Positions 54,632 through 64,000 of a DNA stretch of 64,000 nt are shown here, in pieces. Numbering within the stretch: position 1 is the stretch's first letter; each line of letters opens with the position of its first letter. Below the pieces are notes generated by a model that ran no database searches, was not told the origin of the DNA, and saw only the letters and a list, made by a program, of their open reading frames with translations. Source of the DNA: Bacteriovorax sp. (GTDB taxonomy: Bacteria; Bdellovibrionota; Bacteriovoracia; Bacteriovoracales; Bacteriovoracaceae); NCBI GenBank assembly GCA_028710485.1, contig JAQTTZ010000007.1:2170-66169 (forward strand), given 5' to 3'. Position numbers and translations under genes: made by a program.

Positions 54632-56182
54632 TTAGCGAACTATTTCTAAAAGTTGGTCATAGCTTAAATCGGGCATTTCAATATTTGAAACCGGGGCGCT
54701 TGGAAGTGTGTCCACATCATAATTAGTCTTCATTGAGTAATCTCTATCAATCCTGTTTCTTAGGCCTTGCTCGGCCTTGTACCAACTCGTCTTATTAGTA
54801 CCTGTCACACAGCTTGCAGTGCCGGTGAGTCCCCAGCGAAGTTCGGCGCAGTGATAGGGGTCAAAAGAAAGAGCAAATAATTTATTTAAAATTAAATCTA
54901 AATTGAGATCAATTTGTTGAGTGGCGTGAACGGAGCAAGATTTTGATTTTGCTAAATAGATTTCTCGTAAATCTTTTACTAGATCGGGACCTTGATAATA
55001 AATAGTTGGATCGTGATTTAAATATCCATCAATCACCTTAACCAAAAATTTTTTGCCTTCTCTTACTGATGCTTTCAACCTTGCATCTCGTGAAGGTGTT
55101 GCGTAAGTTTCCCAATCGCCGTCTGCTCCATAAATATTTTCTGGCAAAAATTCTGGATGGGTCCGATTTTGAAGGCCAGACTTAAGAGATACATTTACCG
55201 CCTGCTCGCGATCTTGAACATCTTGGCAGAGCTCATCCAAAAAATCATTAAATTCAGAAGTAGGATTATAGATGATCACTCCATCAGTAAGCATTTTTCT
55301 TACGTATTCATAAAATGTAACTTCCTGGCCTTTATAGACGAAAGGTCCCTTTTGGAATTGAATTAGAGAGTAGCCAGGAAGATCAGCGTTTAGTTTAGAC
55401 TGAATTCTATCTCCACCAACTGAAAAGGGGCGAAAATTTGAAAAACCACCACCGATTTGAACCCTGGTTCGGGCAAATTTCTCTCCATAGGTAATAGTAG
55501 TAAGAGAGTTATCTGGATGGGCATCAATTAAGAGAATTTTACCATTTGAAGTGATATCGTAAACGACTGCGACATGCCCGTTAGCATCGTATAGAACAGT
55601 TCCTGGAACAATTGATTTGCGGTCGATATCTACCGGATAGGTATCGCGGAAAAGCTTTCCTGAATCATTCAGGGAAGCATTTGTTCTAAATGAAGCTGTC
55701 GAAATGGAATCAGTTGTATTTTGAAGAATTTTATTAATATTATCGCCGTCTCTTACATAGCGTTTGGCCGTAACAATATTTCCAAATTTGCTGTAGCGAA
55801 TATCACTTTTAGCACCACTAAAACTAGTTGCTGCAACCAAATCAGTTGGATAAGCAAAGGGCAGGTCGTTCATCCAGCTAAAATAGCCTCTCAAGATGAA
55901 AGGTAGATCTGCACAATCTGAAAAAATGCTATTGAGGCGTGTAGGATTCAGTTTATAAAAAAGGGGATTGGCGATAGGGCTTCGCAGGCATTCATCAGTC
56001 GTTTTACAATAACCATTCTTCCGTGCCAGTCCCAGTTTATGAACAAAATCTTGATAGATTAATTCATGGCCCGGATCCCATGAAACATTTTGAATTTTCC
56101 ATCGAAGACTCTTCGTTTTCTCGGCGAAGATTGGATGCGAAGTGGCCATCACAATAACGAGTAAGAGTAATTTTTTTCGCAT
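54632..56182 (-). CDS. Secreted papain-fold-like hydrolase, putative
   Basis: 516 residues; signal peptide MRKKLLLLVIVMATSHPIFA. A Cys in FSDCADLPFILRGYFSWMN followed by GHVAVVYDI and LIDAHPDN suggests a Cys-His-Asp triad as in NlpC/P60 or transglutaminase folds. A long C-terminal part has two CxxxxC-like cysteines. A periplasmic or secreted enzyme, possibly on peptidoglycan or prey wall; that is inference. Its ribosome-binding site is inside a hairpin. Confidence 0.6.
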   Translation of the reverse strand: MRKKLLLLVIVMATSHPIFAEKTKSLRWKIQNVSWDPGHELIYQDFVHKLGLARKNGYCKTTDECLRSPIANPLFYKLNPTRLNSIFSDCADLPFILRGYFSWMNDLPFAYPTDLVAATSFSGAKSDIRYSKFGNIVTAKRYVRDGDNINKILQNTTDSISTASFRTNASLNDSGKLFRDTYPVDIDRKSIVPGTVLYDANGHVAVVYDITSNGKILLIDAHPDNSLTTITYGEKFARTRVQIGGGFSNFRPFSVGGDRIQSKLNADLPGYSLIQFQKGPFVYKGQEVTFYEYVRKMLTDGVIIYNPTSEFNDFLDELCQDVQDREQAVNVSLKSGLQNRTHPEFLPENIYGADGDWETYATPSRDARLKASVREGKKFLVKVIDGYLNHDPTIYYQGPDLVKDLREIYLAKSKSCSVHATQQIDLNLDLILNKLFALSFDPYHCAELRWGLTGTASCVTGTNKTSWYKAEQGLRNRIDRDYSMKTNYDVDTLPSAPVSNIEMPDLSYDQLLEIVR

Positions 56183-56185
56183 TTT

Positions 56186-56215
56186 AAATCCTTTAGTTAA
56201 AAAACTAAAGGATTT
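56186..56215 (-). promoter_or_regulatory. Perfect hairpin containing the Shine-Dalgarno of the secreted hydrolase
   Basis: AAATCCTTTAGTT (56186-56198) / AACTAAAGGATTT (56203-56215), 13-bp perfect stem with a 4-nt loop, 3 nt before the ATG (56182, minus). The AAAGGA is in the arm, so folding would block initiation. Could also work as a terminator for the upstream gene. Confidence 0.6.
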
Positions 56216-56284
56216 AGTACATTAAGAAAGTAGGGAGAACCAATACCCTTTTCTTAATTATAACAATCTATATAGTAAAATATT

Positions 56285-57160
56285 CTAGGTTAAAAAAATG
56301 GGATAGGCGCTCTTTGCTTCAGAGACAAATTTATGATCACAAATATATTCACCTTTTTCATTTTTTTTCACTGAAGATCCAAAGAATATTGGGTCGTGTT
56401 CAAAAATCATTATAAGATTTTTTTCATTGATAAATTGTAGAAAATGCTTTTTATCTATTGTCGTTATCCCGGGAGAAATATCGTAACCCATTACCCAGGG
56501 AATACTGACGTGATTGGATGTCGGGATAAGATCGGCCATATAGATAAATTTGTCATCATAGGCATGCATCAGATAAGGAGTGTGTCCCATCGAACATTTG
56601 AATTCCAGACCTGGTAGAATCTCGCCTTCCATTCCATCCACGAAGTGAAGTTGATTATGTGTTTCGTACCAGTCCAAAACGGGTTTAAAATACTCGAAAT
56701 GAAAAGAACCGGAGTCCCTTTCACTTGGATGATGAGAGTACTCGTAATGTTTGTGGTGCAAGTGTACCATCGCTTTTTTTAGCACTGGTTCCATTTTTCC
56801 ATCAACCATTTTTCCAATTCCACCCACATGATCAAAATGCAAGTGTGAGATAACTAAATCGGTAATCTCAGAGGGGCCTAAATTAATTTCGGCCAATGCT
56901 TTTTCCAAGGGAGAAATGCCTCCGACCACCGCGAAGCGCTGATCAAATTTTTCGCCATGATAATCGCCGATACCGGTATCAATCAAAATATTTCTTTCGC
57001 CTGATTTGATAACAATCAAACGAAGGGCCAATTCAATACGGTTCATTTCGTCGGCCGGATGAACTTTACTCCATAATGGTTTTGGAATAATTCCAAACAT
57101 TGCGCCGCCATCGAGCTTGAAACGCGCAGGTTCAAGAGAGAAATATTGTTTACTTTGCAT
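56285..57160 (-). CDS. Metallo-beta-lactamase-fold hydrolase
   Basis: 291 residues; the zinc motif DLVISHLHFDHVGGIG (HxHxDH) and distal His in GHTPYLMHAY and MADLIPTSNHV. Resembles lactonase-like members (AttM/AhlD) that open N-acyl homoserine lactones, but the substrate is unproven. Upstream of the secreted hydrolase on the same strand. Confidence 0.85.
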   Translation of the reverse strand: MQSKQYFSLEPARFKLDGGAMFGIIPKPLWSKVHPADEMNRIELALRLIVIKSGERNILIDTGIGDYHGEKFDQRFAVVGGISPLEKALAEINLGPSEITDLVISHLHFDHVGGIGKMVDGKMEPVLKKAMVHLHHKHYEYSHHPSERDSGSFHFEYFKPVLDWYETHNQLHFVDGMEGEILPGLEFKCSMGHTPYLMHAYDDKFIYMADLIPTSNHVSIPWVMGYDISPGITTIDKKHFLQFINEKNLIMIFEHDPIFFGSSVKKNEKGEYICDHKFVSEAKSAYPIFLT

Positions 57161-57325
57161 ATTATTAGACCTTTTTTTGGGTTGATTTATTCTCAGTCTA
57201 GCTCTAGAGCAAAATAATGGCCATATATTGGGCGTCGCTCCTTTAAGGATTTAGCCCATGCCATTATTATGACAACGTCTCAAAAATTTCAGCACGAAAA
57301 CGATCATTCCATATTAGGAGAGTCT

Positions 57326-58492
57326 ATGAACGTCCATGAGTATCAGGCCAAAGAATTGATGCGTAAATTTGGCATTAAAGTTTTAAATGGTCATGTCGCA
57401 AAGACTGCGGATGAAGCAGTAGAAGCAGCTAAGAAGCTTGGTGGAAATATTTGGGTGGTAAAAGCTCAAATACATGCCGGTGGTAGAGGTAAAGGCGGCG
57501 GGGTAAAACTTGCGAAGTCTTTAGATGAAGTAAAAAAAATTGCTTCAGAAATTTTAGGTATGACTTTAGTGACTCACCAAACTGGTCCTGAAGGTAAATT
57601 AGTTCACACTCTTCTTATCGAAGAAGGTTGTCTTATCGATCACGAATACTACGTTGGTCTGGTGCTTAACAGAGACACTTCGATGGTGACATTCATGGTG
57701 TCGACTGAAGGTGGTATGGATATTGAGCACGTTGCTGAAACGACTCCAGAAAAAATTATAAAAGTGGCCGTTGATCCAGCGACTGGCTACCGGCCATATA
57801 TCGGAAGAGTCATTGCTTACGCTCTTGGATTACCAAAAGAGCAACATAAAGAAATCTCTTCATTTTGCGAAGGGCTTTATAATTTATATATGGCCAACGA
57901 TTGCTCAATTGCTGAAATCAATCCGCTGGTCACAACTAAAGACGGAAAAGTTTTAGCTCTAGATGCTAAACTTAACTTCGATGACAACGCCCTTTTTAGA
58001 CACCCGGAAGTGGCGGCTTACCGCGACCTTACTGAAGAATCAGAAAAAGAAACAGAGGCCGGAAAATTCGGTCTGTCGTACATTTCTCTCGATGGCAACA
58101 TCGGGTGTCTTGTCAATGGAGCGGGACTAGCGATGGGCACAATGGACATCATCCAACTTGAAGGCGGATCTCCTGCAAACTTTTTAGACGTGGGCGGGGG
58201 AGCAACAAAAGAAGCAGTAGAAAAAGCTTTCTCGATCATTTTATCAGACAAAAACGTAAAAGGAATTCTAGTCAACATCTTCGGTGGGATCATGAAATGT
58301 GACATCATCGCTGAGGGAATCATTGCAGCTGCAAAATCTCTAGGTGTAACAGTTCCTCTGGTTGTTCGTCTTGAAGGAACAAACGTTGATTTAGGTAAGA
58401 AACTTCTTAATGAATCAGGACTAAAAATTACTGCTGCAAACGATCTTGGCGACGCTGCTAAGAAAATCGTAGCTGCTGTGAAGGGAGCATAA
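57326..58492 (+). CDS. sucC: Succinyl-CoA synthetase beta subunit
   Basis: 388 residues from ATG 57326 (AGGAG 6 nt upstream). [20 protein letters not shown]-grasp region [18 protein letters not shown], and the C-terminal [13 protein letters not shown] and LVVRLEGTN motifs. Joins SucD to make the enzyme that couples succinyl-CoA to nucleotide synthesis. The upstream in-frame extension (57269) has no support. Confidence 0.97.
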   Translation: MNVHEYQAKELMRKFGIKVLNGHVAKTADEAVEAAKKLGGNIWVVKAQIHAGGRGKGGGVKLAKSLDEVKKIASEILGMTLVTHQTGPEGKLVHTLLIEEGCLIDHEYYVGLVLNRDTSMVTFMVSTEGGMDIEHVAETTPEKIIKVAVDPATGYRPYIGRVIAYALGLPKEQHKEISSFCEGLYNLYMANDCSIAEINPLVTTKDGKVLALDAKLNFDDNALFRHPEVAAYRDLTEESEKETEAGKFGLSYISLDGNIGCLVNGAGLAMGTMDIIQLEGGSPANFLDVGGGATKEAVEKAFSIILSDKNVKGILVNIFGGIMKCDIIAEGIIAAAKSLGVTVPLVVRLEGTNVDLGKKLLNESGLKITAANDLGDAAKKIVAAVKGA

Positions 58493-58496
58493 TCAT

Positions 58497-59372
58497 ATGT
58501 CTATTTTAATCGATAACAATACAAAATTAATTACGATCGGTATCACTGGTAAACAAGGAACCTTCCATACACTTGGATCACAAGCTTACGGAACAAAAGT
58601 CGTCGGTGGTGTGACTCCTGGAAAGGGCGGAACTATTCACGAAGGTTTTCCAGTGTTCAATACTGTCAGAGAAGCAATGGAGGCCACTGGAGCAAACGCT
58701 GCAATGATTTTTGTTCCACCAGCATTTGCTGCAGACTCAATCCTTGAGTGTGTAGAGGCCGGTATGCCATTAGCAATCTGTATCACTGAAGGTATTCCCA
58801 TTTTAGATATGGTTAAAGTTAAGGGGGCCTTAGTTCGCTCTAAAACTCGCTTAATAGGCCCGAACTGCCCGGGTGTTATCACTCCAGGACAATGTAAAAT
58901 CGGAATTATGCCAGGACAAATTCACCTTCCAGGAAAAGTGGGAGTAATCTCTCGCTCTGGAACACTTACTTACGAAGCGGTTTTCCAATTAACTCAACGA
59001 GGAATTGGTCAATCAACTTGTGTTGGTATCGGTGGAGATCCAGTAAACGGATCAAGCTTTATTGATATCCTAGAAATGTTTAACAACGATCCTGGAACAG
59101 AGGCAGTTATCATGATCGGAGAAATCGGTGGATCTGCTGAAGTAGATGCTGCTAGATGGATCAAAAAGAATATGAAAAAACCTGTGGTCAGCTTCATTGC
59201 TGGTGCTTCTGCTCCAAAAGGGAAGAGAATGGGTCACGCTGGTGCAATTATCTCTGGTGGAGACGATACGGCAGAAGCTAAGTTCAAAATTTTAGCAGAA
59301 TGTGGTGTTACTTTAGCTAGATCACCTGCAGAACTTGGACAAACTCTAGAATCTGTACTAAAGAAGAAATAA
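58497..59372 (+). CDS. sucD: Succinyl-CoA synthetase alpha subunit
   Basis: 291 residues. CoA-binding [42 protein letters not shown] and the active-site phospho-His in [14 protein letters not shown]. 4 nt after sucC (GGAG site), so one operon. Confidence 0.97.
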   Translation: MSILIDNNTKLITIGITGKQGTFHTLGSQAYGTKVVGGVTPGKGGTIHEGFPVFNTVREAMEATGANAAMIFVPPAFAADSILECVEAGMPLAICITEGIPILDMVKVKGALVRSKTRLIGPNCPGVITPGQCKIGIMPGQIHLPGKVGVISRSGTLTYEAVFQLTQRGIGQSTCVGIGGDPVNGSSFIDILEMFNNDPGTEAVIMIGEIGGSAEVDAARWIKKNMKKPVVSFIAGASAPKGKRMGHAGAIISGGDDTAEAKFKILAECGVTLARSPAELGQTLESVLKKK

Positions 59373-59410
59373 GCAAATACTAAGAAACTCACTCAAGGGA
59401 GATTACACAA

Positions 59411-59833
59411 ATGGAAAGAACATTTTCAATCATTAAGCCAAACGCCGTAGCGGACAACAACATCGGAAAGATCATTTCACTTTTCGAAAAAGAAGGTCTT
59501 AGAATTGCAGCTTTAAAACTTACTCACTTATCAAAAGAAAAAGCTGAAGGATTTTATATTGAACACAAAGACAGACCATTCTTTGGTTCACTTGTTGGTT
59601 TCATGACTGAAGGCCCTGTGGTTCTTATGGTTCTTGAAGGCGAAAACGCTGTAGAAAAAAACCGTAAACTTATGGGAGCTACAAATCCCACAAACGCTGA
59701 AGAAGGAACTATCAGAAAACTTTACGCAAAATCAATCGAAGCTAACGCTGTTCATGGGTCTGATTCTCAAGCGGCAGCTGATCGCGAGATCAATTACTTC
59801 TTTGATAAAAATGAAGTTCAAAACCGTTTCTAA
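59411..59833 (+). CDS. ndk: Nucleoside diphosphate kinase
   Basis: 140 residues. [12 protein letters not shown] start and catalytic His in ANAVHGSDS. Equilibrates nucleoside di- and triphosphates. 38 nt after sucD; may use the NTP it makes. GGGAG precedes the ATG. Confidence 0.97.
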   Translation: MERTFSIIKPNAVADNNIGKIISLFEKEGLRIAALKLTHLSKEKAEGFYIEHKDRPFFGSLVGFMTEGPVVLMVLEGENAVEKNRKLMGATNPTNAEEGTIRKLYAKSIEANAVHGSDSQAAADREINYFFDKNEVQNRF

Positions 59834-59841
59834 ATAATTAG

Positions 59842-59868
59842 GGCCCTCTTCGGAGGGCCTTTTTTTTC
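59842..59868 (+). terminator. Rho-independent terminator after ndk
   Basis: GGCCCTC-TTCG-GAGGGCC, 7-bp stem with UUCG loop and eight T. Confidence 0.9.
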
Positions 59869-59889
59869 ATATTTAATTCAAAAAATTTC

Positions 59890-60759
59890 CTACTGCTTCT
59901 TTTCCAATTTTAACTGGGGCGAATACTCGACGATTACTTCAAGTGGTTTGTGATCAGATCCTTGATAGAAATCTTCAACCTTTGCCGAGATAATTTTTAT
60001 ATCATTGGTGTAATAGAAATGATCGAGTGGATGTTTATTGAATCTCATGCGGTAATCAGGAGAAAATTTGGCCTCATTTAATCTCAGTTTTTTGCCCATT
60101 TCTTTTAGAATAGCAAAGCGCTCATCACTCCAAGAATTGAAATCACCGGCAAAAATAAGCGGGCTTGGAATCTTTTTAAGAGCTTCATAAATTCGATTCA
60201 TTTCTTTTTTGTATGAATATCCATCTACAAAATTAATTCCGTGGATATTTACAACCGTTAATTTTTTAGTCGAAAAACGGATTGGGTAGCTGGTAATTAA
60301 AGTAATCTTTGGAGAGTTGATCACTGGTTCAAGAGTTTCAGTTCTTACATAATCTATACTGAAAGGCAGAACGGGACTAGATGTGGCCACACCTGTGCGA
60401 TCGTGGTCTCTTCCATAGAAGAATGAGGTCGCAGAAGCATAAAAATAATCAGGGAAAGAGCTAAAAACCATGCGCATCAAAGGATTAAGATACATTTCTT
60501 GAGAAAGAACGAGGTCCTTTTGGTTGGCCAGGGAATCATAATCTTTTACGAAATCATCATTTGCTCCCTTATGAAGGTTCCACACGAGGATATTCATACG
60601 TTTTGAGAGGGAAGCCTGGGAAGAAAGCCCAAACGTTAGGATGACATTTTTATTAGTTGGAACTGGATAATTTAAATTATCGCTAGCAAATGTAGATCCA
60701 GAAAAAAAAAGTGCCATCGTAAGACTCAGGGTCTTTGAAATTTGAGATAGTGTTTGCAT
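59890..60759 (-). CDS. Secreted endonuclease/exonuclease/phosphatase-family protein
   Basis: 289 residues with a signal peptide. EEP motifs: ILVWNLHKG, VLSQEMYL (metal Glu), VNIHGINF, FAGDFNSWSDER (Asp/Asn) and YQGSDHKPLEV (general-base His). Acts outside the cytoplasm on DNA or a phospho-ester. Isolated on the minus strand. Confidence 0.88.
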   Translation of the reverse strand: MQTLSQISKTLSLTMALFFSGSTFASDNLNYPVPTNKNVILTFGLSSQASLSKRMNILVWNLHKGANDDFVKDYDSLANQKDLVLSQEMYLNPLMRMVFSSFPDYFYASATSFFYGRDHDRTGVATSSPVLPFSIDYVRTETLEPVINSPKITLITSYPIRFSTKKLTVVNIHGINFVDGYSYKKEMNRIYEALKKIPSPLIFAGDFNSWSDERFAILKEMGKKLRLNEAKFSPDYRMRFNKHPLDHFYYTNDIKIISAKVEDFYQGSDHKPLEVIVEYSPQLKLEKKQ

Positions 60760-60930
60760 CGTTACTTCCTCCTTTTAAAGATTATTTAATTCAACAAATG
60801 GTGGCATCATTCCAAGGCCTCTACAATTGTAAGTAAGAGGAAATGAGATGAATTATAAAAAAAGGAAATTATTTTTTTAATCTATTACATCTATATGAGC
60901 AGATTATATATTAGCAAGATGACTAAGAAA

Positions 60931-60944
60931 GTAGATATATCTAC
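60931..60944. promoter_or_regulatory. 14-bp perfect palindrome upstream of NUDIX gene
   Basis: GTAGATATATCTAC, 15 bp before the NUDIX start, a plausible operator. Confidence 0.4.
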
Positions 60945-60959
60945 GTCACTGACAAGCTT

Positions 60960-61388
60960 ATGGGGGAGATGTTGAAAAAAAAAGTTATTGCTTATATTTT
61001 TAGAACAAAAGATAGTCGGGCCGAAGTCCTGGTCTTTACCCACCGCGATTTTCCAGAGGCCGGCATTCAAGTTGTGGGCGGCACAGTCGAATCAAATGAA
61101 AATTTTGAAGAGGCCTTACTCCGAGAAATCAAAGAAGAGTCCGGTTTAGTTTTCAAGGCCCAAGATATCCTTAAAAAATTGGGTGAAACTCAATATCTAC
61201 GAAAAGATATGGCCGAGATCAATCATCGCAATTACTATGAGCTCAAAGGTGGGGATTTACCCGATTCATGGTCTCATACCGTCGTGTCTAATGGTCTTGA
61301 TAACTCGCTGGTATTTGATTTTTTTTGGATGCCAATATCTTTAGCTAAAAAAGAACTCACAGGGAATTTCGGGGAACTCTTACCCTAG
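60960..61388 (+). CDS. NUDIX hydrolase
   Basis: 142 residues. NUDIX box GGTVESNENFEEALLREIKEESGL (by position, about residues 40-63; G-x5-E-x7-REIKEESG). Cleaves a nucleoside diphosphate-linked substrate; which is unknown. Start uncertain: ATG 60960 or 60969; GGGGGAG lies between them. Confidence 0.85.
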   Translation: MGEMLKKKVIAYIFRTKDSRAEVLVFTHRDFPEAGIQVVGGTVESNENFEEALLREIKEESGLVFKAQDILKKLGETQYLRKDMAEINHRNYYELKGGDLPDSWSHTVVSNGLDNSLVFDFFWMPISLAKKELTGNFGELLP

Positions 61389-61490
61389 AATCCTTTAAAA
61401 TTAAGTAACATATGTAGATATTACAGGGTTCATTGTGGAAGACGTCTCAAAGCGTTATAGTCGGATGTACTTTGTAAATCGGAGGTCTAA

Positions 61491-61964
61491 ATGTTTTCAA
61501 TCGGTGCGTATGCAGTCTGTCCCGGACACGGTGTCGGTCAGATTTGTGACATTGAAGAAAGAGAAGTGGGTTCTGAAAAGAAAACATTTTATATTATACG
61601 AATATTGGCCAACGGCATGACTGTTATGGTTCCCACTGATAGTGAAACTGGAATTCGAGGCCTCGTCGGCAACGAAGAAGTTGAACTGGTCTATAAGCTT
61701 TTAACTGATCATGATGTGAAGGTAGATAATTCAACTTGGAACAGAAGATACAGAGAATATTCGGCCAAAATTAAGACGGGTTCAGTAATAGAAATTGCGG
61801 AAGTTCTTCGTCAACTATTCTTATTAAGAGATAAGAAAGCATTAAGTTTTGGTGAAAAGAAAATGTTGGATCAGTGTCGTGAACTTTTGGCACAGGAATT
61901 CTCGCTTACAATTAATCTCGATAAAAATTCAATTAATGAAAAAATTAATGCTTATTTCCAATAA
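61491..61964 (+). CDS. CarD-family transcriptional regulator
   Basis: 157 residues. Typical CarD/CdnL N-terminal Tudor-like domain (FSIGAYAVCPGHGVGQICDIEE) and a C-terminal helical domain (DKKALSFGEKKMLDQCRELLAQEF). GGAGG precedes ATG 61491, 56 nt inside an otherwise unsupported upstream frame. Binds RNA polymerase beta and stabilises open complexes. Upstream of cysS, 57 nt apart. Confidence 0.9.
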   Translation: MFSIGAYAVCPGHGVGQICDIEEREVGSEKKTFYIIRILANGMTVMVPTDSETGIRGLVGNEEVELVYKLLTDHDVKVDNSTWNRRYREYSAKIKTGSVIEIAEVLRQLFLLRDKKALSFGEKKMLDQCRELLAQEFSLTINLDKNSINEKINAYFQ

Positions 61965-62021
61965 GCTCTTATGTTAGACTAAGTCAATCAGTCTAACTCT
62001 AGAGCTCATTGGAAATTACCT

Positions 62022-63464
62022 ATGGAAATCAAAGTCTTTAACAATCTTACTCGTCAAAAAGAAATCTTTAAACCAATTGATCCCAATTTGATAAAATTCT
62101 ACAGCTGTGGACCAACAACCTATAATTTCCTGCATGTCGGAAATGCTCGCGCACTTGTCGTTGCGGATTTATTTCACCGTACACTTAAAACTCTTGGGTA
62201 TAATGTAAAGTTTGTCAGAAACTATACTGATGTTGATGACAAGATCTTAGAGGCCGCAAAGCTTAGGGGAATTCATCCCAAAGAACACGCAGATGAATTC
62301 ATCCGCGAATGTGCAAAGGATATGGAATGCCTGGGAATGCTTCCTGCCACTGTCACACCAACAGTTTCAGAAACCATGCCTGAGATTATCACCATGATTG
62401 AAGACCTCATCAAAAATGGCTACGCCTACATCGTTTCTGGGGAAGTTTATTATAATGTTCCGAAATTTACTGAATACGGGAAACTTTCAAAAGTTGTACT
62501 AGATTCTCTTCAACATGGAATTCGAGTTGAAGTTGATGGGCAGAAAAAACATCCTTCGGATTTCGTTTTGTGGAAACCTGCAAAACCCTCTGAAGGCTGG
62601 AGTTGGGATTCTCCTTGGGGAAAAGGTCGTCCCGGATGGCATATTGAATGTTCGGCCATGGCAAAAAAACATTTGGGCAAAACAATTGATCTTCATCACG
62701 GTGGAGTCGATTTAATGTTCCCTCATCATGAAAATGAAATTGCACAGTCTGAAGCTGCCAATGGATGTCCATTTTGTCATAACTGGGCCCACAATGAATT
62801 TTTAAATTTTGGTTCTGAAAAAATGTCTAAGTCACTTGGAAATGTAGTGACCATTAGAAAGTTCACCGAATCTTTTTCAGGGGCCATCCTTCGCCATATA
62901 CTTTTATCTGTTCACTACCGATCTAAACTTGATTGGACCGAAGATGCGATTTCAAAAGCGATTGGAGAAATTGAGAGAATACATGAATGTGCTGTTTTAG
63001 TTACTAACGCCCATCCTATCGATTGCGATGATCAGGTAGAAGTTGAAAGTGTTAAAAATAGTTTTAAACTAATCCAGGAAGAAATGGCCAATGACTTTAA
63101 TGTTCCTGCGGCCATGGGCACTTTTTTTGGTGTGATAAAAGATTTTAACCGCAGGGTTTTAGGGGATATTTCAAAGGCCTATATTGAAGAAGTTAAAAAA
63201 TGTTTTTATTTTATGAGAGACGCCACTGGTTTGGTTCACGATGATGCTATATCTGTTTTAAAAGAATTAAATCTGGCCCGCAAACATTTATCGGGAACAA
63301 GTTCAGATAATGATGCTGAAGTTTTACTTCTTCTCGAGGAGCGCAAAGAGGCCCGTGCCACTAAAAACTATAAGCGCTCTGATGAAATCAGAAATCGCTT
63401 GAATGAACTTGGTGTAGTTGTAAAAGACAATCCAGATGGAACAGCTACATGGAGCTATAAATAA
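62022..63464 (+). CDS. cysS: Cysteinyl-tRNA synthetase
   Basis: 480 residues: HVGNARALVVAD (HIGH-type), zinc-binding CSAMAKKHLG and HHENE, KMSKSLGN. Normal length. ATG 62022 follows a fairly distant GGA; start chosen by family alignment. Probably the second gene of a carD-cysS unit. Confidence 0.97.
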   Translation: MEIKVFNNLTRQKEIFKPIDPNLIKFYSCGPTTYNFLHVGNARALVVADLFHRTLKTLGYNVKFVRNYTDVDDKILEAAKLRGIHPKEHADEFIRECAKDMECLGMLPATVTPTVSETMPEIITMIEDLIKNGYAYIVSGEVYYNVPKFTEYGKLSKVVLDSLQHGIRVEVDGQKKHPSDFVLWKPAKPSEGWSWDSPWGKGRPGWHIECSAMAKKHLGKTIDLHHGGVDLMFPHHENEIAQSEAANGCPFCHNWAHNEFLNFGSEKMSKSLGNVVTIRKFTESFSGAILRHILLSVHYRSKLDWTEDAISKAIGEIERIHECAVLVTNAHPIDCDDQVEVESVKNSFKLIQEEMANDFNVPAAMGTFFGVIKDFNRRVLGDISKAYIEEVKKCFYFMRDATGLVHDDAISVLKELNLARKHLSGTSSDNDAEVLLLLEERKEARATKNYKRSDEIRNRLNELGVVVKDNPDGTATWSYK

Positions 63465-63487
63465 TAATGGCCAAATAAAAAATGCGG

Positions 63488-64000
63488 CTAGATTAAAATT
63501 TCTGGAGCAATGGCCCTTTCATTATAATTTGAGGCCATCGTATGTCCGTAGGCACCAGCATTGTCGATAATGACGAGATCGCCAGTCTTAAGCGTTGGTA
63601 ATTTTTTCTTCATTCCAAAGCAATCGGCCGTTTCACAAATTGGACCAACGATATCAGTGGTGATCATTTTTTTTGATTTTGTTTCAGGCAATACTTCGTG
63701 ATGAGCTTCATAAAGAGCTGGGCGAATAAGATCGTTCATTCCAGCATCGATAATGGTGAAGTGGCAATTGTCAGAAGTTTTTGTTCGGACAACGCGAGAA
63801 ACTAAAACGCCCATTTTTCCAACCAAAATTCTTCCTGGTTCAAAAACAATGCGAGGAGTGTGATCCGTTTTGGAATAATAAAATTTCTCCAATGCTCCTG
63901 AAATAGTTTCCATATACTTTTCAATGCTGGCGAGTTTGTTGCGTTCTTCTACGGTGTAGTCAATTCCTAAACCACCACCCACGTCTAAAAATTCTAAAGG
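63488..64000 (-). CDS. lysA: Diaminopimelate decarboxylase (C-terminal part, cut by window edge)
   Basis: 170 residues in frame to the window end. Residues include DVGGGLGID (glycine loop that holds PLP phosphate), EPGRILVGKMG (substrate Arg), CETADCF and a GAYGHTMASNYNERA block. Last step of lysine synthesis. It stops right after the conserved NERAIAPEILI; family members usually run ~20 residues longer. Convergent with cysS. Confidence 0.93.
   Translation of the reverse strand, partial: PLEFLDVGGGLGIDYTVEERNKLASIEKYMETISGALEKFYYSKTDHTPRIVFEPGRILVGKMGVLVSRVVRTKTSDNCHFTIIDAGMNDLIRPALYEAHHEVLPETKSKKMITTDIVGPICETADCFGMKKKLPTLKTGDLVIIDNAGAYGHTMASNYNERAIAPEILI

Overview
The window is an AT-rich, densely packed bacterial chromosome segment with about 60 protein genes. 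I saw no tRNA, rRNA, insertion sequence or CRISPR array. The gene content suggests a didermic, respiring delta-type predator lineage such as Bdellovibrionota/Bacteriovoracales. Pointers are a CarD-type regulator next to cysS, type-B succinate dehydrogenase, many lipoproteins and secreted proteins, a RimK/zinc-protease pair and FHA/GYF_2-type proteins. That assignment is inference; no marker was searched.

Layout. 1-1.2 kb: the end of a response regulator and fabI. 1.2-7.6 kb (minus): a tightly overlapping haem operon, hemA-hemC/D fusion-hemL-histidine kinase-response regulator-hemE, so a two-component pair is embedded in tetrapyrrole synthesis. 8-18 kb: a phospholipase D-like protein, an orphan secreted protein, a desaturase-P450-membrane protein operon, a TPR regulator with two DNA-binding domains, and a secreted cytochrome/YceI pair. 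18-21.6 kb: tgt behind an FHA-RDD membrane protein whose FHA domain is cut by an in-frame amber codon. 21.7-31.8 kb: an outer-membrane-like protein, a DEAD-box helicase, a haemoglobin-like protein lacking the usual haem ligand, a DksA-like protein, queE (which with tgt gives two queuosine genes), a PAS histidine kinase and a SprT/DUF2786 protein. 31.8-37 kb: sdhCAB (minus), then zinc protease-rimK.

37-39.7 kb is a small accessory patch: a frameshifted AAA-ATPase remnant, an AbiEi/AbiEii-like toxin-antitoxin pair and a short acetyltransferase-like protein. Just before it lies a candidate sigma-54-driven small RNA (promoter 37153, terminator 37273). A second element of the same design (minus strand, promoter 51051, terminator 50749) lies at 51 kb. 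These two are the most unusual signals in the window.

39.8-50.7 kb is a redox/sulfur/efflux block. It holds a CpxP-like lipoprotein, a membrane-anchored LuxR-type regulator, a di-haem cytochrome c, an SHP-like cytochrome, cytochrome b561, three sulfur-type modules (two rhodaneses and a TlpA thioredoxin), a two-cysteine ArsR repressor, TolC, an RND pump with no adaptor gene, two DUF2892 proteins and a cytochrome c'-like protein. 51-57 kb: D-lactate dehydrogenase, ureohydrolase, a GYF_2 protein, a secreted papain-fold-like hydrolase and a metallo-beta-lactamase-fold hydrolase. 57-64 kb: sucCD-ndk, a secreted EEP nuclease, NUDIX, carD, cysS and the start-truncated (window edge) lysA.
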